Assembly (NCBI RefSeq): GCF_947487575.1
Contig: NZ_CANKXG010000001.1
Location: 248,001 to 312,000, forward strand
Direction of reading: 5' to 3'
Source of the DNA: an uncultured Algibacter sp.
GTDB lineage: Bacteria; Bacteroidota; Bacteroidia; Flavobacteriales; Flavobacteriaceae
DNA: 64,000 nucleotides
The notes under the pieces are model-generated. The model ran no database searches. It had not been told where the DNA came from and was given only the letters and a program-made list of their open reading frames with translations. Position numbers and translations under genes: made by a program. Positions 17,034-26,384 of the stretch are shown one piece after another (the stretch's first letter is position 1; every line of letters starts with the position of its first letter).

Positions 17034-18614
17034 TTAAGCTGATTTTGGCCTTAGTTTGAAAAACTCAATAAAACTATCTGGGTTTTCAACTATTCCACGT
17101 TCAGATGTTAACTTAATATCTATATTTCTTTCTCTTGCTTTAAAGGCAAAATCTTCTAAAATTTCAATAATATCATTATCTAAATATCTAGTTTTCCTTA
17201 CATCTAATTCTAAATAAGTATCTCTAGGTAAACTATCTAATTCTTTAAGAATAGCTCCTTTATTGAAAAAAGTAACCTCTTCGGCAAGTGTCATTTTTAT
17301 TTTATGCTTTCCGTTACTTTTATCTTCAATATGTAAAAAATGAGAGTTTTGAAAACTTTTAATCAATATTACTACTATACCTACTGTAAGTCCAAGTCCA
17401 ATACCCCAGAGTAAATCTATAAATACAATACCAAAAACTGTTACATTAAATGGTATCCATTGTTTCCATCCTAAATTAAACATTTGCTTAAAAAGTTTAG
17501 GTTTTGCTAATTTATAGCCAACTACCAATAAAATTGCAGCTAGTACTGAAAGCGGAATCATATTTAATAATTTTGGAATTACAATAACAGAGATTATCAA
17601 AAAGAAACCATGAATTATAGCTGACATTTTAGACACGCCTCCTGATTGAATATTAGCTGAACTCCTAACAATTACTTGCGTAATTGGTAAACCTCCAATT
17701 AAACCTGAAAGAATATTTCCTGTACCTTGAGCTAACAATTCTCTATTAGTAGGTGTTACATTTTTATGAGGGTCTAGCTTATCTGTAGCTTCAACACATA
17801 ATAAAGTTTCTAAACTTGCTACAAGCGCTATAGTAAATGCTACAATCCAAACATCTGGCTCAGTAATAACAGTAAAATTTGGAAAACTAAATTGCCCAAA
17901 AAATGAAGATGCATCTTTAGGAACTGGTACTGATACTAAATGAGATTTAGATATTGCCCACATATCCGTTGATTGTGTAACAGCGAAAAAAATTATTCCA
18001 ATTACTACTGCTACTAAAGGGCCTTGAATAAGCTTAAATATTTTACCTTTTTTAGATAAAACACGCTCCCATAGTATTAATATTCCTAATCCAATAAATC
18101 CAATAAGTGCGGATCCTGGTGTTATATATTTGAGAGTTTTAAATATATCAGAGAAGGTATTTTCTCCATCTACTTGAAAAAAGGCAAAATCGCCTTCAGG
18201 GTCGGCGTCATATCCAAAAAAATGTGGTATTTGTTTTAAGATAATTATAATACCAATACCTGTTAACATACCTTTAATAACTGATGATGGAAAATAGTAC
18301 CCAATAACTCCTGCTTTAAGAAAACCAAAAACCAATTGAATGACTCCTCCTAAAACTACAGCAACTAAAAAGTTTTGATATCCTCCTAGTGTTCCTATTG
18401 CTGTTAATACAATTGCAGCTAACCCTGCTGCAGGACCACTTACTCCAATATTTGAGCCACTTAAACTGCCCACTACAACACCACCTATAATACCTGCTAT
18501 TAATCCTGAAAAAAGTGGAGCACCACTTGCTAAAGCAATACCTAAACATAAAGGTAAAGCAACAAAAAATACGACTATACTCGCTGGCAAGTCATTTTTA
18601 ATCGTTTTAAACAT
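17034..18614 (-). CDS. SulP family anion transporter (second copy)
   Basis: 526 residues from the ATG at 18614 (MFKTIKNDLPASIVVFFVALPLCLGIAL); an in-frame ATG 39 bp upstream would add MVFFTSEVKLFYF before the normal SulP start and is less likely. About 12 membrane segments are followed by a STAS-like domain at about 437-526, in which the usual DxSG is replaced by DNDII, so phosphorylation control there is unlikely. It differs from the other SulP in this cluster, so the two may differ in substrate or affinity. It is first in the run with Usp, SulP and carbonic anhydrase. Confidence 0.88.
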   Translation of the reverse strand: MFKTIKNDLPASIVVFFVALPLCLGIALASGAPLFSGLIAGIIGGVVVGSLSGSNIGVSGPAAGLAAIVLTAIGTLGGYQNFLVAVVLGGVIQLVFGFLKAGVIGYYFPSSVIKGMLTGIGIIIILKQIPHFFGYDADPEGDFAFFQVDGENTFSDIFKTLKYITPGSALIGFIGLGILILWERVLSKKGKIFKLIQGPLVAVVIGIIFFAVTQSTDMWAISKSHLVSVPVPKDASSFFGQFSFPNFTVITEPDVWIVAFTIALVASLETLLCVEATDKLDPHKNVTPTNRELLAQGTGNILSGLIGGLPITQVIVRSSANIQSGGVSKMSAIIHGFFLIISVIVIPKLLNMIPLSVLAAILLVVGYKLAKPKLFKQMFNLGWKQWIPFNVTVFGIVFIDLLWGIGLGLTVGIVVILIKSFQNSHFLHIEDKSNGKHKIKMTLAEEVTFFNKGAILKELDSLPRDTYLELDVRKTRYLDNDIIEILEDFAFKARERNIDIKLTSERGIVENPDSFIEFFKLRPKSA

Positions 18615-18697
18615 AAAATAAAAAAGTTTCACTTCTGATGTAAAAAATACCAAAAGCAGTTAAAAATTAATTGTGACCTTAAAGGCCATTGACTAAA

Positions 18698-19006
18698 CTA
18701 TGATATGCTAAACTCTGGAGGAGGAGAGATGAGGTTAAGGTAAGGTCTTGTATAGTTTTTAAAATAATGCGTTAAATTAATTTCTGCTTCATTAACAGTA
18801 AAATAGGAGTTTCCTTTTAAAAACTCGTAGTATAACAACTCCTTATCTTTTTCTTGTTTTTCTTGACCTTTTTTTTCTTCTTCTTCACTTGAAGTATAGA
18901 ATACTGATATATCTGCAGAATCATCAATCAATATTATAACTGTTGGTGCCACTAAAAGCACCAAGAATAATGTTGACAATATGATTGAGATTATATTTCT
19001 ATACAT
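18698..19006 (-). CDS. Small single-pass membrane protein, unknown
   Basis: 102 residues. An N-terminal membrane segment at about 5-27 (IISIILSTLFLVLLVAPTVIILI) is followed by a charged linker (SSEEEEKKGQEKQEKDKEL) and a short C-terminus with LTHYFKNYTRPYLNLISPPPEFS. It lies between batE and the SulP cluster on the same strand. Family unknown; the Pro-rich tail resembles small periplasmic proteins of flavobacteria. It could belong to either neighbouring transcript. Confidence 0.65.
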   Translation of the reverse strand: MYRNIISIILSTLFLVLLVAPTVIILIDDSADISVFYTSSEEEEKKGQEKQEKDKELLYYEFLKGNSYFTVNEAEINLTHYFKNYTRPYLNLISPPPEFSIS

Positions 19007-19056
19007 TGTTTTCTTAAATGGCTAATATAATTAATTTTGTTTAATTAAAAATTAAT

Positions 19057-19809
19057 TTACTTCAACGTTTTAATATCATCTGATATTACCCAACCTACTT
19101 TCCCGTCAGAAAGTTTTATTTTTTTCCAGTCATTATAAACTTCAACAACTTGCACTTTGGTACCTTCATGTAGTCGAAAAGATTCTTCACTTCCAGAATT
19201 AGGATTACTTTTTACTTTACTTTCTTGAGCAAAAATAATAGCGGGATTATCATTTTTATCTAAATTATATTTATGAAAAGCAAAAGCAAGAGTTATAAAT
19301 ACCAATATTAAAGCAGTAACGCTACCTATAAAAGCTAGACGTTTATTTAATGTTGAATACGCAAAATAGTATATCAAGAATAGTATGACAAAACAAAACA
19401 CCAAAGTAACTGCTGCTTTTGCCCAAGCATCAAAAGACATTTTATGAGTTGTGGTATTCAATAATTTTGAAAATCCTGCATCTGGAATAACGTCAATAGC
19501 ATCAATAGTCATATTTCTAGCAAACGCTATATTGTTTTTTATTTCAGAATCTTCAGGATTCAACAATAATGCCTTTTCGAAATAATATATACTAGGTGCA
19601 ATATTATTTAACTTATAATGTGCATTGGCTAAATTATAATACAAATCTGCTGAATGCTTTTTGGTCTCTAAAATCGCACTATAATTATCTATTGCCTCGG
19701 CATATTTACCTTCGTTATATAATGCATTTGCTTTTTCAAACAACGTTTGGTTTTGAGCAAAAAGCCCAAAACTAAACAATAACGATAGTATGTATAATCT
19801 TTTTTTCAT
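19057..19809 (-). CDS. batE: BatE: TPR and SH3-domain membrane protein
   Basis: 250 residues from the ATG at 19809, chosen because it opens into a signal peptide (MKKRLYILSLLFSFGLFAQ); an upstream in-frame ATG adds only seven polar residues. TPR repeats lie at about 20-95 (ANALYNEGKYAEAIDNY, YYNLANAHYKLNN), two membrane segments at about 128-150 and 158-176, and a bacterial SH3 domain at the C-terminus (EGTKVQVVEVYNDWKKIKLSDGKVGWV). This is the BatE arrangement of the Bacteroides aerotolerance operon. Its start is 2 bp before the batD stop region, so the two are coupled. Confidence 0.88.
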   Translation of the reverse strand: MKKRLYILSLLFSFGLFAQNQTLFEKANALYNEGKYAEAIDNYSAILETKKHSADLYYNLANAHYKLNNIAPSIYYFEKALLLNPEDSEIKNNIAFARNMTIDAIDVIPDAGFSKLLNTTTHKMSFDAWAKAAVTLVFCFVILFLIYYFAYSTLNKRLAFIGSVTALILVFITLAFAFHKYNLDKNDNPAIIFAQESKVKSNPNSGSEESFRLHEGTKVQVVEVYNDWKKIKLSDGKVGWVISDDIKTLK

Positions 19810-19810
19810 A

Positions 19811-21583
19811 TTAACGTGCTTGCTTATCAATTAAAGAAATTGTTTTTGCAGACTTATCATAATCCTCTTGCATAGTAACAATATCTATAGGCGTATATCT
19901 AGCTAATTCGCAACTTTCTAAAATGCTTTCAAAATCTTTAATAACAGTTTCTTCAACGCCTTTTTCATTTAATAAACTCTTAATTTTATCTTTACTTAAC
20001 TCATTCGTTTCAATATGTAATTTTGCTTTTAAATAATTATGCAATGCTTTTTCTAAGGCTATATAAAATGCTTCTTTTTTTCCCAAAGATTTTTTTGCAT
20101 TACCTAAATATTTACGTGCCAACTTATTGGCTTTTCTAATTTTATTACCGTAAACATCTGCATTTCTACTGGCTTTCTTTTTTCGAATAATAATTGCTAA
20201 CGGAATTACTAACAAAGGCAACAATAGTAAATTCCAAAACAATTTGGTTTTAAAAAAATAATTGGGCTTTACATTTGAAAAATTAGTTTTTGTTTTAATA
20301 AAAGCAAACTGATTGCTGTTTAAAACAACAGCCTGTTTATTACTGTTTAGTGTGGTGTTATTTTCAGATGAAGATGAATTATTAGAAGGCCCATTTAAAA
20401 CATTAATAACTATTTCATCTGAAGACAGCCTTTTATAGCTTTCTGTTTTTAAATCAAAATATGAAAAAGAGATACTTGGAATAGGGTATTTACCTTTAAA
20501 TTGAGGCACTACAGTATAACTGTCTGAAATACTACCTTGCATACCAGATAAATTAGTTCTAACACTTTCCTTATGCTCAGGCTCATAAACCTCTAAAGAA
20601 CTTGGTAGCGATATTTTTGGCAGTTTAAACAGTTTTAAGTTTCCACTACCCTTTACACTAACTTTTAATTGAAGTGACTCTGAAGCGTCTAACTCTTTTT
20701 TTGAAGATGACACATCTAATTTAAAATCTCCAACCGCACCAGTAAAATCAACTGGTTTTCCTTCATTTGGTAAAGCTTTTACATTAATTGTTTTATTACC
20801 AGCTGAAACAGTTCTGCTAACTCTTGTCATTAATAAACTTCCAAAAATATCTCTTCTATTAGAAGGTACACGCATTGATAGGTCTAAAGTTAGCGGCTCA
20901 ATATTTAGTTTCCCAGTTTTTTGAGGGTATAAAACCGTTTTTCTTAAAACTAAATACCGATAATCCTCTCCCTTATAAGTTCCATTTTGAACTTTTTGAC
21001 CTTTTGTGTTTATGTTCTGACTCCAAAAATCATTATATCTTGGTGTGTCAATTTCATTCCAATTATCAACAGCTATTTTAGGTGAAACATATAATTTGTA
21101 AACTACAGTTATTGCTTCATTTAAATACGGATTTGTTTTTGAAACCTCGGCAACCAAATGAATGTTTTCGGATGCTAAATAATTTGGATTATTTGGGTCT
21201 TTAGGAATATCTACCGCAGCCGTTACCTGAACCTTTATAGGAGTGGTTTTAAAAATTTCTCCTTCAATTTTTATTGTAGCCTGAGAAATTATAAAGTTTC
21301 CTCGTTTTTTAGGAGCTAAAAAATATGTGTATGTTTTTTTAAAAGACCGCTTTCCGTTAATCCAGGAATTACTTACAGATTGATTTGGGCCGCCAACAAC
21401 GGTAAATCCTGTAAAATCTGGAGGGTTAAAATTATCTCCATCTTGGTTCATTTCAAAATCAACACGCAAGCGTTCATTTACACCAAGTTTATTTTTACTA
21501 ATCTTGGCATCAAATTTCACCTGTGCAGAAACAAAGGTTGAAATGAGTAGTAAAATTATATATATATGTTTTTTAATTTTCAT
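19811..21583 (-). CDS. batD: BatD family protein
   Basis: 590 residues from the ATG at 21583 (MKIKKHIYIILLLISTFVSAQ signal); an alternative in-frame ATG is 30 bp upstream. The large periplasmic part has repeated beta domains (oxygen tolerance BatD family: VKFDAKISKNKLGVNERLRVDFEM, NFNPPDFTGFTVVGGPNQS), with a membrane segment at about 450-470 and a cytoplasmic helical tail of about 120 residues. BatD is thought to work with the vWA proteins BatA and BatB at the inner membrane. Here it is in the complete operon. Confidence 0.92.
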   Translation of the reverse strand: MKIKKHIYIILLLISTFVSAQVKFDAKISKNKLGVNERLRVDFEMNQDGDNFNPPDFTGFTVVGGPNQSVSNSWINGKRSFKKTYTYFLAPKKRGNFIISQATIKIEGEIFKTTPIKVQVTAAVDIPKDPNNPNYLASENIHLVAEVSKTNPYLNEAITVVYKLYVSPKIAVDNWNEIDTPRYNDFWSQNINTKGQKVQNGTYKGEDYRYLVLRKTVLYPQKTGKLNIEPLTLDLSMRVPSNRRDIFGSLLMTRVSRTVSAGNKTINVKALPNEGKPVDFTGAVGDFKLDVSSSKKELDASESLQLKVSVKGSGNLKLFKLPKISLPSSLEVYEPEHKESVRTNLSGMQGSISDSYTVVPQFKGKYPIPSISFSYFDLKTESYKRLSSDEIVINVLNGPSNNSSSSENNTTLNSNKQAVVLNSNQFAFIKTKTNFSNVKPNYFFKTKLFWNLLLLPLLVIPLAIIIRKKKASRNADVYGNKIRKANKLARKYLGNAKKSLGKKEAFYIALEKALHNYLKAKLHIETNELSKDKIKSLLNEKGVEETVIKDFESILESCELARYTPIDIVTMQEDYDKSAKTISLIDKQAR

Positions 21584-21663
21584 TATTCTTAAATAGAGAT
21601 GCTTCAACGGCACTAAGCATTACAAATAAACACTTTATTTTAATCTTCAGACTTCAATTTCTT

Positions 21664-22521
21664 TTACCAATCTTTTTCTGTTTTAATCTTTACGCCTTTT
21701 TGTTTTTCAGCATTCATTTTTTCTTGAACCTTTTGTTCTTGATTATTCATAGCTTCTAACAAACTTTTTATTTGCTGAGGAGATAATTGTCCTGGCTGTG
21801 GCTGTGGTTGTTTCTTTTCTTCTTTTTCTTTGTCTCCTTTTCCTTTATCTTCTTCTTTATCCTTTTTTTCATCATCTTTAGGTTTGCCTTCTTCATCCTT
21901 TTCGTCCTCGCCTTCTTTCTTTTCTTTGTCTCCTTCGTCCTTCTTGTCTTCCTTATCTTCGTCCTCTTTATCTTTATTTTCTTTATTCTCTTGATCGTCT
22001 TTGTTTTCGTCTTTTTTGTCCTGATCTTCCTTATCGTCTTTATTTTCGTCTTCTTGTTTTTGTTGTTCTTCAGCACAAACTTTTGCAACACCTAAGTTAT
22101 ATCTGGTTTCATTATCAGTTGGGTCATTTCTCAAAGCGCTTTTATAAGCTTCAACGGCTTCCTTGCATTTTTTGTTTTGCATTAAAATGTTTCCAATATT
22201 ATGAAATGCTTTATGTTTTTCGCTTTTTGAACTGGCGGTTTCTGTGGCTTGCTGAAGACGATATAATGCTTCTTCAAAATTTCCGCTCTTATAATAAGAC
22301 GTTCCTAAATTATAGGCTCCGGCTACTGTAGTTGGCTGTTCTGAAATGGCTTTTCTATACTCCATTTCAGCTGAAACAAAATCTTCTCCTTCAATTAGTT
22401 CATTGCCTTCATACACAAAGTTATTTGCTTTTTTTTCAGCCAATAACAACGCTTTATTCTCTTCTTGAGAAAAAGAAAAAACGGAACTTAACGTTAATAT
22501 GAATAGTATTATATGTTTCAT
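21664..22521 (-). CDS. batC: BatC: TPR protein with Lys/Glu/Asp-rich region
   Basis: 285 residues. Signal peptide (MKHIILFILTLSSVFSFSQ), TPR repeats at about 35-145 (AGAYNLGTSYYKSGNFEEALYRL, AFHNIGNILMQNKKCKEAVEAY), then about 85 residues composed almost only of Lys, Glu, Asp and Asn, and a Pro/Gln segment (QPQPQPGQLSPQQIKSLLEAM). The low-complexity part gives long open frames on both strands that are not genes. It is the third bat gene, 98 bp after batB. Confidence 0.9.
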   Translation of the reverse strand: MKHIILFILTLSSVFSFSQEENKALLLAEKKANNFVYEGNELIEGEDFVSAEMEYRKAISEQPTTVAGAYNLGTSYYKSGNFEEALYRLQQATETASSKSEKHKAFHNIGNILMQNKKCKEAVEAYKSALRNDPTDNETRYNLGVAKVCAEEQQKQEDENKDDKEDQDKKDENKDDQENKENKDKEDEDKEDKKDEGDKEKKEGEDEKDEEGKPKDDEKKDKEEDKGKGDKEKEEKKQPQPQPGQLSPQQIKSLLEAMNNQEQKVQEKMNAEKQKGVKIKTEKDW

Positions 22522-22619
22522 TTTTATTCCTAAATTATAGAATCTAATGCATTTTTGGCGTTAATTATTTTATAAAATTGAGGCCTTTCAATTATGCTTA
22601 AGGAGGCAACTCATTTTAT

Positions 22620-23657
22620 TTATAGATTTTCATTAAAAAGATTCAATTTTTTTAACCAAGCCGTTTTTCTTTCTAACAGAAAAATATCTAATAATAAAAA
22701 GAAAATTCCAAAACCTAAAAACCACTGAAACTGATCTTTAAAATCGGCAAATTCTTTTGCTTCAAATTCGGTTTTATCCATAGCATTTAAAATCTCACGA
22801 ATATTTTCTACCACATCATTAGTGCTTTTCCCATTTATATAAGCACCATTAGCCTCGGATGCAATATTTTGAAGCGTTTCCTCATTCAATTTTGTAATTA
22901 CCGTTTCGCCTTGACTGTCTTTCTTGTAATTTAAAACAACACCGTTACGCTTTTCAGGAATTGGTCCTCCTTTTATATCGCCAACACCAATAGTAAAAAT
23001 CCTAATACCTTCTTCACTTGCTTCTTCAGCTACAACAGCAGCTTGCTCGCTATGGTCTTCGCCATCTGAAATTATAATAAGCACACGATTAGTTTGCTCT
23101 TCATCATCAAAATAAGTTCTAGCTAATTTTATAGCTTCGTTTATAGCTGTTCCTTGTGACGAAAGCATATCGGTATTCATGCTTTGTAAAAACATTTTAG
23201 CAGATGCATAATCTGTTGTAATTGGTAACTGCGGAAATGCTTTTCCTGCATAGGCTATAATTCCAACACGATCACTAGCCAAATTATTTATAATTTGAGT
23301 AACTAATTGCTTAGATTTTTCTAACCGATTTGGAGCAATATCCTCAGCCAACATACTTTTAGAAACATCGATAGCAAAAACAATATCTACACCTTCGCGT
23401 TTTACTGTTTCTAGTTTTGTTCCAATCTTAGGGTTTACCAAAGCAATAATTAAACAAATAAATGCTAAGCTTAAAACAATTATTTTTAAAACAGATTTAA
23501 AAACAGACCTATTTGGACTTAATCTTTTAAGCAAAGAAGCATCAGCAAACTTTTTTTGTGTTTTATATCTCCAAAATTGAAGCACCAAAAAGAGTAAGAT
23601 TATTACTGGAATAATCCCAAATGCCCAAAACCATATTTTTTCTTCTAATTGAAACAT
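22620..23657 (-). CDS. batB: BatB: membrane-anchored von Willebrand factor A protein
   Basis: 345 residues. Membrane segments at about 10-27, 57-75 and 312-330 surround a vWA domain with MIDAS motif DVSKS at 97-101 and the usual TDYASA and SDGEDH segments. Part of the Bat system, with roles reported in aerotolerance, envelope integrity and virulence in other Bacteroidota and spirochaetes. It lies 19 bp after batA. Confidence 0.93.
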   Translation of the reverse strand: MFQLEEKIWFWAFGIIPVIILLFLVLQFWRYKTQKKFADASLLKRLSPNRSVFKSVLKIIVLSLAFICLIIALVNPKIGTKLETVKREGVDIVFAIDVSKSMLAEDIAPNRLEKSKQLVTQIINNLASDRVGIIAYAGKAFPQLPITTDYASAKMFLQSMNTDMLSSQGTAINEAIKLARTYFDDEEQTNRVLIIISDGEDHSEQAAVVAEEASEEGIRIFTIGVGDIKGGPIPEKRNGVVLNYKKDSQGETVITKLNEETLQNIASEANGAYINGKSTNDVVENIREILNAMDKTEFEAKEFADFKDQFQWFLGFGIFFLLLDIFLLERKTAWLKKLNLFNENL

Positions 23658-23676
23658 TCTAAATGCTTATTCGTTT

Positions 23677-24681
23677 TTATACAAAGCTTCTAAAAACAGT
23701 AAAACGCAATAGTAATTCTACAAGCAATAACAAGCCTGCTAAAATTACTAATGGTCTATATTTTTCTTCGTAATTATAATATTTAAACTCTTCTATTTCT
23801 GTTTTCTCAAGCTTATTTATTTCATCATAAATTTCTTCAAGTTTTTTGTTATTGGTAGCTCTAAAATATTTACCGCCCGTAACCTCAGCAATTTCTTTAA
23901 GTAAATCTTCATCAATCTCCACTTGAATTCGTCCATATTGAAAGTTTCCATTTGGCAAAATAGCAACAGGTGATAATGCCATTCCGTTGGTTCCTAAACC
24001 AATGGTGTATGTTTTTATATCATATTCAACCGCCAATTCGCTGGCTATTTTAGGGTCAATAAATCCTGTATTGTTCACTCCATCTGTCAACAAAATAATA
24101 ACTTTACTTGATGCTTTACTATCTTTTAATCGGTTTACTGAAGTTGCTAAACCCATACCAATAGCGGTACCGCCTTCAATAATGGTGTTGTATTTAATAC
24201 TCTTTAATGAGCGAAGTACTATAGCTTTGTCACTAGTAATTGGTGTTTTTGTATAACTTTCACCAGCGTATTCAACCAAACCAATTCTATCGTTTGGTCT
24301 GCCTTTAATAAATTCTGAAGCTACTTTCTTTAAGGCCTCCAACCTATTGGGCGACAAATCTTTAGCCAACATACTTGCTGAAACATCAATAGCCATAACA
24401 ATATCTATGCCTCGAGTAGTTTTTGTTTTTGTAGACACATCAACCGATTGCGGTCTTGCCAAAGCCATGATTAAGAGTGCCAATGCTAACAATCTAAGCA
24501 CAAACAATAAGGGTCTTAATTTTGGCAACCAGGGATTGGTGATTTTAAAGCCTTTTAAACTTGATATTTTAAGTTCGGCCGTTTGTTTTTTGTTTTTCAA
24601 AACATACCAAAGGGTAGCCAAAGGAAGTGCTAATAGCAACCAGAAAAATTCTTTATTTACAAATTCAATCCCTTCAAACAT
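23677..24681 (-). CDS. batA: BatA: membrane-anchored von Willebrand factor A protein
   Basis: 334 residues. Membrane segments at about 12-28 and 55-75, a vWA domain with MIDAS DVSAS at 99-103, LTDGVNNTG as the later MIDAS segment, and a C-terminal membrane segment (PLVILAGLLLLVELLLRF). The ATG overlaps the stop of the upstream gene by one base (TAATG), indicating translational coupling. Confidence 0.94.
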   Translation of the reverse strand: MFEGIEFVNKEFFWLLLALPLATLWYVLKNKKQTAELKISSLKGFKITNPWLPKLRPLLFVLRLLALALLIMALARPQSVDVSTKTKTTRGIDIVMAIDVSASMLAKDLSPNRLEALKKVASEFIKGRPNDRIGLVEYAGESYTKTPITSDKAIVLRSLKSIKYNTIIEGGTAIGMGLATSVNRLKDSKASSKVIILLTDGVNNTGFIDPKIASELAVEYDIKTYTIGLGTNGMALSPVAILPNGNFQYGRIQVEIDEDLLKEIAEVTGGKYFRATNNKKLEEIYDEINKLEKTEIEEFKYYNYEEKYRPLVILAGLLLLVELLLRFTVFRSFV

Positions 24682-26384
24682 TATTCTTCTGCTGGTTTAA
24701 GTTCAACTGAATTTAAAATACGCTCTACCATTTGTTCAGCATATACATCTTGTTCTTTATAAAAAAGCATTACCTGTTGAATAACACTTTCTGCTGTGAA
24801 ACCTAAAATAATATATTTACCTTTTTCAAGTTTATCAGTACCAAGAACTGGAGAATCCATAGAACCATAAATTTTTAAGCCTTCGGCACCATTTGGTGTT
24901 TCAAACTTTTCATTTTTGGTAATTATATTTTGAGCTCCTGCGTTTTCAATAAATTTTAAAGTACCCTCCATGGCCTGTTCAAGGTCTATTTTGTTTTCTC
25001 CTAAATTCTTGATTTTTGTTGTAGCTACCTGTATTTGAAATTTCTCCATTAAGCTGCCATAACTAAATTGAGTCAGCTCTATTTGTTGTGCCATTTCTTC
25101 TGGCAATTCCGGTGTTGTTCTTTTTAAAACTTTAGGTGTTGAAATGGTTATTGGAGGGAATCCATATTCACTGCGTACCCAATCTCCCTCAAGAAGTTCT
25201 TTACTATCATGACCAATAATGGTGTCTTTTACAAAATCAAAACCATACTTTACAGAAAGCCCTGTTAATGTTGCTAGTAATAAAAAAACACTAATACCAA
25301 CTGTTAGCCAAACTTTTTTACGTTTCTTTTTACGTTCTTGTTCTTCTCTATATTTTTCGTCTAATAGTTTTTCCTCTTCTGTAGGCTCTGGTAATGCTTC
25401 TTTAACATGATCTATTTCTACATCAATAGTATCTCTATCAATTTTAGCCAGTTCAATATCCGGAGCAGATTTGGCAAATTTTACTAAATCTGCACGTTTT
25501 AAAATACTTTCTAAATTCTTAATATCCTCTTTACTAAGATCAACTTGATTACCATCTTTAAGTAAATTTAATCTGGTAATTAACTCATCTGTAGTACTTT
25601 CTAAAGCTTTATCATATACTTTTTCATCTAGATATTTCCTGATAATAAACGTTAAATCAGAATAGTAATCTTTTAAATTCTGGTTTTCTAAATATGGGCT
25701 ATCATCTAGTTTCTTAAGTGCTAATTTCGCTCTGTCGTAAGGCGGTAATAATGCAATTTCCTCTTCTTCAGTTAAAGGCTTTTTTCGCCATATAAACCAG
25801 TATAATAAAAATGCAACTGCACCAATAATTAATAATGTAAGTAATAGATACTTCCACCAATTGCTTCCTCTTTTTTCAACTGCAATAATGGGTTTTATAT
25901 CGTAAAGTCCTTGAGTAGTATCTACCACAACATTATTAACCTCAACTTTTAAAGAGTCGGTAAAAAACGTTTTATCTCCAATAATAATTTTTTGCCTAGG
26001 TATAGTGTATTTACCTGAATCAAATTGGGTTAATCCGTATTTTTTAATCAGGTTGTATTTAGCCTTTTTATTTAAGGTGTCAACATTATAAGATTCAATC
26101 ATTTCTAGAGGTGAAAATGTTTGACCCTCAGGAAAAACAACCAAATCTGTTGTGTCTGATTCAACTTGAATATAATAGGTAATTTGCTCTCCAATTTTAA
26201 TTGAAGTTGAATCAATAGTTGATGATACTTGCGAGAATGAGAAAAGAGAAAAGAGTATAAAGAATAGGGAGATTGAAGATTGAAGCCTGAAGCTTGAAAT
26301 CTTCTTAATCATATCTATAATTTCTATCTTAATTTCGTTTTTCATATTTATTTTCATACTTCTAACTTCGCACTTCGTGCTCAT
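24681..26384 (-). CDS. Membrane protein of the Bat operon between DUF58 and batA
   Basis: 567 residues from the ATG at 26384, which overlaps the stop of the DUF58 gene by one base (TAATG). An alternative start at 26312 gives a cleaner signal peptide (MIKKISSFRLQSSISLFFILF); the first 24 residues look like translated non-coding sequence. After the signal come a beta domain to about 165, a membrane segment (WKYLLLTLLIIGAVAFLLYWF), a helical cytoplasmic-type region of about 140 residues, a second membrane segment (VWLTVGISVFLLLATLTGL) and a C-terminal domain of about 170 residues. Its N-terminal half resembles BatD-type proteins. Its fixed place in flavobacterial bat operons suggests a shared role. 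Confidence 0.82.
   Translation of the reverse strand: MSTKCEVRSMKINMKNEIKIEIIDMIKKISSFRLQSSISLFFILFSLFSFSQVSSTIDSTSIKIGEQITYYIQVESDTTDLVVFPEGQTFSPLEMIESYNVDTLNKKAKYNLIKKYGLTQFDSGKYTIPRQKIIIGDKTFFTDSLKVEVNNVVVDTTQGLYDIKPIIAVEKRGSNWWKYLLLTLLIIGAVAFLLYWFIWRKKPLTEEEEIALLPPYDRAKLALKKLDDSPYLENQNLKDYYSDLTFIIRKYLDEKVYDKALESTTDELITRLNLLKDGNQVDLSKEDIKNLESILKRADLVKFAKSAPDIELAKIDRDTIDVEIDHVKEALPEPTEEEKLLDEKYREEQERKKKRKKVWLTVGISVFLLLATLTGLSVKYGFDFVKDTIIGHDSKELLEGDWVRSEYGFPPITISTPKVLKRTTPELPEEMAQQIELTQFSYGSLMEKFQIQVATTKIKNLGENKIDLEQAMEGTLKFIENAGAQNIITKNEKFETPNGAEGLKIYGSMDSPVLGTDKLEKGKYIILGFTAESVIQQVMLFYKEQDVYAEQMVERILNSVELKPAEE

Noticed and set aside
21768-22095. Long open frames on both strands in the Lys/Glu/Asp-rich part of batC
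   Set aside because: They arise from GA/TC-biased low-complexity sequence coding the acidic-basic stretch of BatC; their products are runs of Lys/Thr or Phe/Leu without domain character.
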